Of a stretch of DNA of 64,000 nt, positions 59,216 to 64,000 are shown one piece after another (positions within the stretch are counted from its first letter, which is position 1; each line of letters begins with the position of its first letter). Location of the stretch: the NCBI GenBank assembly GCA_030144725.1, contig JASKMD010000026.1:15822814-15886813 (forward strand), written 5' to 3'. Both the position numbers and the translations under genes were made by a program. The notes beneath the pieces were generated by a model that had not been told where the DNA came from, made no database searches, and worked only from the letters and a program-made list of their open reading frames with translations. The stretch is from Haematococcus lacustris. Lineage: Eukaryota; Chlorophyta; Chlorophyceae; Chlamydomonadales; Haematococcaceae.

Positions 59216-62200
59216 ATGGAGGCCAGCTGCAGATCGCAGCAGCTTGTGCCTGTCTTTCGGCACTTGGCGTGGTCCCGGGCCCCTCTCTTGTCCCGGGACC
59301 CATGCCCTCCCCTTTTTGAGCCCCTGGTCGGCGGGCCCATGGCGTGGCTCATGCCCATCGGGCGCGTAGCCAGCAAGGAGCTGCAGCGGCTCCAGCAGCT
59401 TAGCCCCCTACTGCCTGCCCCTTATGAAGATGCCTGGGCTCTCGCAGAGGCTTGCAGCACAGCTCTGCTGGCTCACAAACAGTTCCATGGCAGCGCTGTT
59501 GCCTCCCTCTCCACCCTCCACATTGCAGGCCACCCCCACTACAGTTTGGTGGTCGTGCATGATGCTGCCAGCATGGAGGGCAGGGCCTTGGACTCCCAGT
59601 TCATCTCCCAGCTGTGGTTGGAGGTGCCCCTCTTTGGCCGGAGCGTGCGTGTGCCCTTGGAGCCCATGGACCATGGCCCCCCCCCAGGTGCAGTCAAGCT
59701 GGTCTTCCACCACCACTACCCCCTGGCGTCTAGGGAGGGTCTGGTAGAGGGGGTGCTCAAGGCAGTGGGGTACAAGGTCAGCCCGGCCCCAACAGCGGGC
59801 TTGCCGGAGGCCCTGGACCTGCACACAGCAGTTGTGGTCATTGAGCGGCTGGGTGCCCATTCCCGCACCAGCAGTTTCTGGGGGTCGCCAGGGGGTAACG
59901 GGGCCATAGTGGAGGCTGTCGTGGTGCCCCCTCTAGGGGACCCGAAGCTAGCCCTGCTGCCTGAGGTGTATGCCACCCCTACTGGCTGGGGCAAGCTGCA
60001 GATCCTGCAGCTGTGGGGGGACACACAGCCTCTGCTCGACCAAGGACCCCCCCCTGCCCAGGCTCCTGCCCAGCCACCAGGTGACCCCCCTGCTCAACCT
60101 CCCCCGCCTCCCCCTGCCCATCCTCCTCACCAACCCCCTGCCCAGCCTCCTGGTGGACCCCACGTTCATCCTCCCCCGCCTCCCCCTGCTCAACCTCCCC
60201 CACCACCCCCTGCCCAGCCCCGTGCCCAGCCACCAGGTGACCCCCCTGCTCGTTCTCCCCCTCCACCCCCTGCCCAGCCCCATACCCAGCCACCAGGTGA
60301 CACCCTTGCTCAACCTCCCCCTCCTCCCCCTTCCCATCCTCCTCCTCAGCCCCCTGCCCAACTCCCTTCCCAGCCTCCTGGTGACCCCCTTGCTCTACCT
60401 CCCCCGCCCCCCCCTGCTCAACCTACCCTACCACACCCTGCTCAGCCCCCGACCCAGTCACCAGGTGACCCCCCAGCTCTACCTCCCCTTCCACCCCCAG
60501 CCCATCCTCCTCCCCACCCCCCGGTCCAACCCCCTGCCCAGCCTGCTGGTGACTCCCCGGCTCTACCTCCACCGCCTCCCCCTGCTCAACTTCCCCCACC
60601 TCCCTCTGCCCTGCCCCATGCCCAGCCACCATGTGCTTCCCCTGCCCTACAAGTCGCAGAGGGGCAGGTAACAGGCAAGGGCACGACAGGTGAATGGTCT
60701 CTTGGGGAGGTGCTCGGAGTTCAGTGGCAACAGCATCTACACATCTCACCTCTTAAGGGTAGCACCCTTGGAGATGGGGAAGCCCGGGTGGCGCAGAGGG
60801 CCGAAGTGGCTGAGCAGCAGCAGCAGCACAGCCCTACCTCCCGGGACCCTGACCCTGCCTCAGCTGCTGCCGCCCCCCTCCAGCGCACCTCAGATGGGGG
60901 TGGCACAGCTGGGGATGAGGGGGCCCAGGTGGCGCAAAGCGCCCAGGGTGCTCAGCAGCAGCAGACGCTGCATAGCCCTACCTCTCGGGGCCCTCACCCT
61001 GCCTCAGCTGGTGCCGCCCCCCTCCAGCGCACCTCAGATGGGGGTGGCACAGCTGGGGATGAGGGGGCCCGGGTGGTACAGGGTGCCCAGGTGGTCCAGC
61101 AGCGGCAGCAGCACAGCCCTACCTCCCGGGACCCTAACCCTGCCTCAGCTGCTGCCGCCCCCCTCCAGCGCACCTCAGATGGGGGTGGCACAGCTGGGGA
61201 TGAGGGGCCCAAGGTGGCGCAAAGCGCCCAGGGTGCTCAGCAGCAGCAGACGCTGCATAGCCCTACCTCTCGGGGCCCTCACCCTGCCTCAGCTGGTGCC
61301 GCCCCCCTCCAGCGCACCTCAGTTGGGGGTGGCACGGCTGGGGATGAGGGGGCCCGGGTGGTGCAGGGCGCCCAGGTGGTCCAGCAGCGGCAGCAGCACA
61401 GCCCTACCTCCCGGGACCCTAACCCTGCCTCAGCTGCTGCCGCCCCCCTCCAGCGCACCTCAGATGGGGGTGGCACAGCTGGGGATGAGGGGGCCCGGGT
61501 GGTACAGGGTGCCCAGGTGGTCCAGCAGCGGCAGCAGCACAGCCCTACCTCCCGGGACCCTAACCCTGCCTCAGCTGCTGCCGCCCCCCTCCAGCGCACC
61601 TCAGATGGGGGTGGCACAGCTGAGGATGAGGGGGCGCGGGTGGCGCAGGGCGCCCAGGTGACCCAGCAGCAGCAGCAGCACAGCCCTGGGGTGGGAGCGG
61701 GGGCGGGGACAGAGGCTGTAACGGGGGCGGGGGATGAGTCAGGGGCTAGAGGGCCAGGGCTCAAGGGTCTCGGGATCCACCCGTCTGCTCCGCCCCGTGC
61801 AAGGCCTTCCCGGTTCGATAGCTCCTGGGGCCCAGCTACTACAGAGCTTTCTGGGGGGACTCCGTGCCTGGGCCCGTCCTGGGCTGCCCGGGTGTGCTCA
61901 AGGGGTGAGTCAGCGCAGCCAGGGGAGAAGGAGGCGCAGGGTCTGTCGCCGAGCAGCCCAGCCGCCCCCTCCACTGGTCAGGGGCCCGCGAGTCGGCCTT
62001 TCCAGCTTGGCGGTGCAGCAGCTCCTACACGAGGCAGGAGGACCCTTCTTCCCCGCTTGGACATGACCAGCTCCACCGGAGGTAAGTCGGGGGATGTGGG
62101 GGCCAAGGCTCTAGCCGTCGTGTTCTCCGCCGCTAGCAGGGCCCTCCGAGCCGGAAGGAGCACCCTAGACCCTCAGCCGGAGCTGCCCTCAGCTCTCCTC

Positions 62201-64000
62201 TCCTCCCCCTCCGCCTCGCCCGCTGCTACCCAAGACGAGGCCACTCGGCCCGATTGCGGAGGGGCAGAGTCGCTGGACGGCAGGGCTATCACAGCTAGTC
62301 AGCCGCAGGCTTCCGCCACTCCTCACCAGCGCACCTCAGCAGGGGGTGGCTCTGCTGGCACAGAGGGGGCGAGGATGGTGCCTGTAGCGCAGCAGCAACA
62401 GCAGCAGCAGCGGCAACAGCACCGGCAACAGCAGCACCAGCAGCAGCAACAGCAGCAGCGGGCTGGGGCTGGGGGGCGGGCTTGGGCTGGGGCTTGGGCT
62501 GGGACTGGGGCTGGGGCTGGGGCTGGGGCTGGGGCTGGGGCTGGGGCTGGGGCTGGGGCTGGGGCTGGGGCTGGGGCTGGGGCTGGGGCTGGGGCTGGGG
62601 CTGGGGCGGGGGCGGGGGCGGGGGCGGGGGCGGGGGCGGGGGCGGGGGCGGGGGCGGGGGCGGGGGCGGGGGCGGGGGCGGGGGCTGGGGCTGGGGCTGG
62701 GGCTGGGGCTGGGGCTGGGGCTGGGGCTGGGGCTGGGGCTGGGGCTGGGGCTGGGGCTGGGGCTGGGGCTGGGGCTGGGGCTGGCGCTGGCGCTGGCGCT
62801 AGGGCTGGGGCTGGGGCTGGGGCTGGGGCTGGGGCTGGGGCTGGGGCTGGGGCTGGGGCTGGGGCTGGGGCTGGGGCTGGGGCTGGGGCTGGGGCTGGGG
62901 CTGGGGCTGGGGCTGGGGCTGGGGCTGGGGCTGGGGCTGGGGCTGGGGCTGGGGCTGGGGCTGGGGCTGGGGCTGGGGCTGGGGCTGGGGCTGGGGCTGG
63001 GGCTGGGGCTGGGGCTGGGGCTGGGGCTGGGGCTGGGGCTGGGGCTGGGGCTGGGGCTGGGGCTGGGGCTGGGGCTGGGGCTGGGGCTGGGGCTGGGGCT
63101 GGGGCTGGGGCTGGGGCTGGGGCTGGGGCTGGGGCTGGGGCTGGGGCTGGGGCTGGGGCTGGGGCTGGGGCTGGGGCTGGGGCTGGGGCTGGGGCTGGGG
63201 CTGGGGCTGGGGCTGGGGCTGGGGCTGGGGCTGGGGCTGGGGCTGGGGCTGGGGCTGGGGCTGGGGCTGGGGCTGGGGCTGGGGCTGGGGCTGGGGCTGG
63301 GGCTGGGGCTGGGGCTGGGGCTGGGGCTGGGGCTGGGGCTGGGGCTGGGGCTGGGGCTGGGGCTGGGGCTGGGGCCGTGCCTTCTCCGATGGTTTTGGAT
63401 CGCCCTCGCCTTACCCGACCCGTGCTCTCTACCCTCTTCCCTACGCCCACCACCTTCCAACCTAGCGCCCAGGGGGCTTTTGTGTCCCGAGCGCATGCGC
63501 CTTGCTCTATCCCGCCCCGAGGGGTGCATCTCCCCCACATCCCTCTTCACCCCCAGCAGCTCTCTGCCCCCCTGAACCCCCCTTGGGCCGCCCCTTCCCC
63601 CCTTGTTTATCCTCCCGCTGTCCATCCCGTGCCTCTGGAGGGGTCTGTTGCCCCTGGCTCCCTTGCCGGTAATCCCCCATCAGCCTCTCCGCGCTCCCCG
63701 GGGCACTTGGGGTTGCTGGGCAAGGCCCTCTTTAAGGGCGCGGTGCTGGCCTCCAAGGGCAAGCTCGCTGCCCGTAAGCTGAGAGATGCCACAGCTAGGG
63801 GCCTAGCCGCAGCCGGGCAGTGGGTGGGTGGGGAACCTTCCGCCAGCTCTCCCTCCCTTGACCCCATGGACGCCGAGGCAGCGGCCCACACCGCTCCTTG
63901 CCGCACGGAGGTCACGGGGCCTGGCGCAGTTGCCCCTCTCCCAGCCCAGGAGCTTGGTCCCTCCACCGGGCTGGGCTCCCGGCTCGGCACGGTGCGGGTT
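59216..64000 (+). CDS. giant ORF1 of the L1-like LINE, open to the window end (at least 1,595 codons)
   Basis: From ATG 59216 the frame has no stop to base 64000. Residues 1-270 are a folded-looking domain ([20 protein letters not shown], then [12 protein letters not shown] and [16 protein letters not shown]), reminiscent of a structured RNA-binding domain but not assignable. About 275-480 are Pro-rich with recurring AQPPGDPP. About 535-825 hold six repeats of 47-48 residues. About 1095-1390 are an almost pure Ala-Gly repeat, and the C-terminal part is again mixed. Assignment to the LINE rests on two matches: the minus-strand fragment at 24799-24462 and the LINE copy at 5010-4965 reproduce parts of it. 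ORF1 proteins package LINE RNA. The 3' end and ORF2 lie beyond the window. Confidence 0.78.
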   Translation, partial: MEASCRSQQLVPVFRHLAWSRAPLLSRDPCPPLFEPLVGGPMAWLMPIGRVASKELQRLQQLSPLLPAPYEDAWALAEACSTALLAHKQFHGSAVASLSTLHIAGHPHYSLVVVHDAASMEGRALDSQFISQLWLEVPLFGRSVRVPLEPMDHGPPPGAVKLVFHHHYPLASREGLVEGVLKAVGYKVSPAPTAGLPEALDLHTAVVVIERLGAHSRTSSFWGSPGGNGAIVEAVVVPPLGDPKLALLPEVYATPTGWGKLQILQLWGDTQPLLDQGPPPAQAPAQPPGDPPAQPPPPPPAHPPHQPPAQPPGGPHVHPPPPPPAQPPPPPPAQPRAQPPGDPPARSPPPPPAQPHTQPPGDTLAQPPPPPPSHPPPQPPAQLPSQPPGDPLALPPPPPPAQPTLPHPAQPPTQSPGDPPALPPLPPPAHPPPHPPVQPPAQPAGDSPALPPPPPPAQLPPPPSALPHAQPPCASPALQVAEGQVTGKGTTGEWSLGEVLGVQWQQHLHISPLKGSTLGDGEARVAQRAEVAEQQQQHSPTSRDPDPASAAAAPLQRTSDGGGTAGDEGAQVAQSAQGAQQQQTLHSPTSRGPHPASAGAAPLQRTSDGGGTAGDEGARVVQGAQVVQQRQQHSPTSRDPNPASAAAAPLQRTSDGGGTAGDEGPKVAQSAQGAQQQQTLHSPTSRGPHPASAGAAPLQRTSVGGGTAGDEGARVVQGAQVVQQRQQHSPTSRDPNPASAAAAPLQRTSDGGGTAGDEGARVVQGAQVVQQRQQHSPTSRDPNPASAAAAPLQRTSDGGGTAEDEGARVAQGAQVTQQQQQHSPGVGAGAGTEAVTGAGDESGARGPGLKGLGIHPSAPPRARPSRFDSSWGPATTELSGGTPCLGPSWAARVCSRGESAQPGEKEAQGLSPSSPAAPSTGQGPASRPFQLGGAAAPTRGRRTLLPRLDMTSSTGGKSGDVGAKALAVVFSAASRALRAGRSTLDPQPELPSALLSSPSASPAATQDEATRPDCGGAESLDGRAITASQPQASATPHQRTSAGGGSAGTEGARMVPVAQQQQQQQRQQHRQQQHQQQQQQQRAGAGGRAWAGAWAGTGAGAGAGAGAGAGAGAGAGAGAGAGAGAGAGAGAGAGAGAGAGAGAGAGAGAGAGAGAGAGAGAGAGAGAGAGAGAGAGAGAGAGAGAGAGAGAGAGARAGAGAGAGAGAGAGAGAGAGAGAGAGAGAGAGAGAGAGAGAGAGAGAGAGAGAGAGAGAGAGAGAGAGAGAGAGAGAGAGAGAGAGAGAGAGAGAGAGAGAGAGAGAGAGAGAGAGAGAGAGAGAGAGAGAGAGAGAGAGAGAGAGAGAGAGAGAGAGAGAGAGAGAGAGAGAGAGAGAGAGAGAGAGAGAVPSPMVLDRPRLTRPVLSTLFPTPTTFQPSAQGAFVSRAHAPCSIPPRGVHLPHIPLHPQQLSAPLNPPWAAPSPLVYPPAVHPVPLEGSVAPGSLAGNPPSASPRSPGHLGLLGKALFKGAVLASKGKLAARKLRDATARGLAAAGQWVGGEPSASSPSLDPMDAEAAAHTAPCRTEVTGPGAVAPLPAQELGPSTGLGSRLGTVRV
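60827..61678 (+). repeat. six tandem repeats of 141/144 bp in ORF1
   Basis: Units start at 60827, 60971, 61112, 61256, 61397 and 61538. Each encodes HSPTSRxPxPASAxAAPLQR then [13 protein letters not shown] and a Gln-rich end. The 141- and 144-bp versions partly alternate, suggesting unequal exchange of two-unit blocks. All lengths are multiples of three. Confidence 0.92.
62503..63374 (+). repeat. (GGGGCT)n/(GGGGCG)n hexanucleotide repeat in ORF1
   Basis: About 145 hexamers. A block of about 13 GGGGCG units lies at about 62604-62682, and GCTGGC variants lie at 62783-62800. In the ORF1 frame it encodes alternating Gly-Ala for about 290 residues. The plus strand has four Gs every six bases and could form G-quadruplexes. 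The antisense frames (Pro-Ala, Ser-Pro) are shadows. Confidence 0.95.

Noticed and set aside
62323..63625. Antisense poly-(Pro-Ala) and poly-(Ser-Pro) frames over 400 codons
   Set aside because: They are translations of the reverse strand of the GGGGCT hexamer; the plus-strand ORF1 frame continues through flanking non-repetitive sequence on both sides.

Overview
The window looks like nuclear DNA of a green alga, most likely in the Chlamydomonadales (Chlamydomonas/Volvox relatives). It is visibly GC-rich, full of GCN, CCCCT and GGGGCT microsatellites, and carries a Dualen/RandI-type non-LTR retrotransposon, a family described from Chlamydomonas. The organism assignment is inference. I see no confident single-copy host gene: almost everything recognisable is transposon or satellite sequence. 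One run of Ns (50122-50621) marks an assembly gap.

Layout. 1-2600: a Gln/Pro-rich minus-strand reading frame split by a 1.94-kb hAT element with an 8-bp target duplication. 2.9-7.6 kb: degraded pieces of an L1-like LINE and of two Ty3/gypsy elements. 7.6-24.5 kb: a tandem Ty3/gypsy chromovirus array, LTR-internal A-LTR-internal B-LTR. Copy A is broken by a TA-flanked MITE, a 1-bp deletion and a 2.76-kb non-autonomous LTR element. Copy B is essentially intact. 25.1-30.6 kb: a third, minus-strand chromovirus (C). 31.6-43.2 kb: an 11.5-kb plus-strand Dualen-like retrotransposon. It has a reading frame of about 3,500 codons with tandem repeats, a 2A-like motif, a cysteine protease, APE endonuclease, RT, PHD finger, RNase H and a restriction-like endonuclease region. 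43.2-46.1 kb: more of the L1-like LINE. 46-50 kb: low-complexity sequence and a gag-like orphan. 51.1-57.3 kb: a 6.2-kb element with inverted arms of about 1.35 kb. 57.6-59.1 kb: a pogo/mariner-like element. 59.2 kb to the window end: a still-open ORF1 of the L1-like LINE, at least 1,595 codons, with a long Ala-Gly hexanucleotide repeat.

The elements are nested and the order can be read from target-site duplications. One minus-strand LINE copy runs from about 46.1 kb to about 24.8 kb. It is split by Dualen (10-bp duplication) and by chromovirus C (CCGTA). Removing chromovirus C restores the LINE reading frame exactly. A second LINE piece is split by the tandem chromovirus array (CTGGT), again with the frame restored.

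The points most worth follow-up are the Dualen polyprotein with its 2A-like motif; the single in-frame stop between gag and pol conserved in two chromoviruses with different stop codons; a tRNA-like module shared by four LTR types; and the 6.2-kb inverted-repeat element whose two arms carry different pentanucleotide satellites at the same position.
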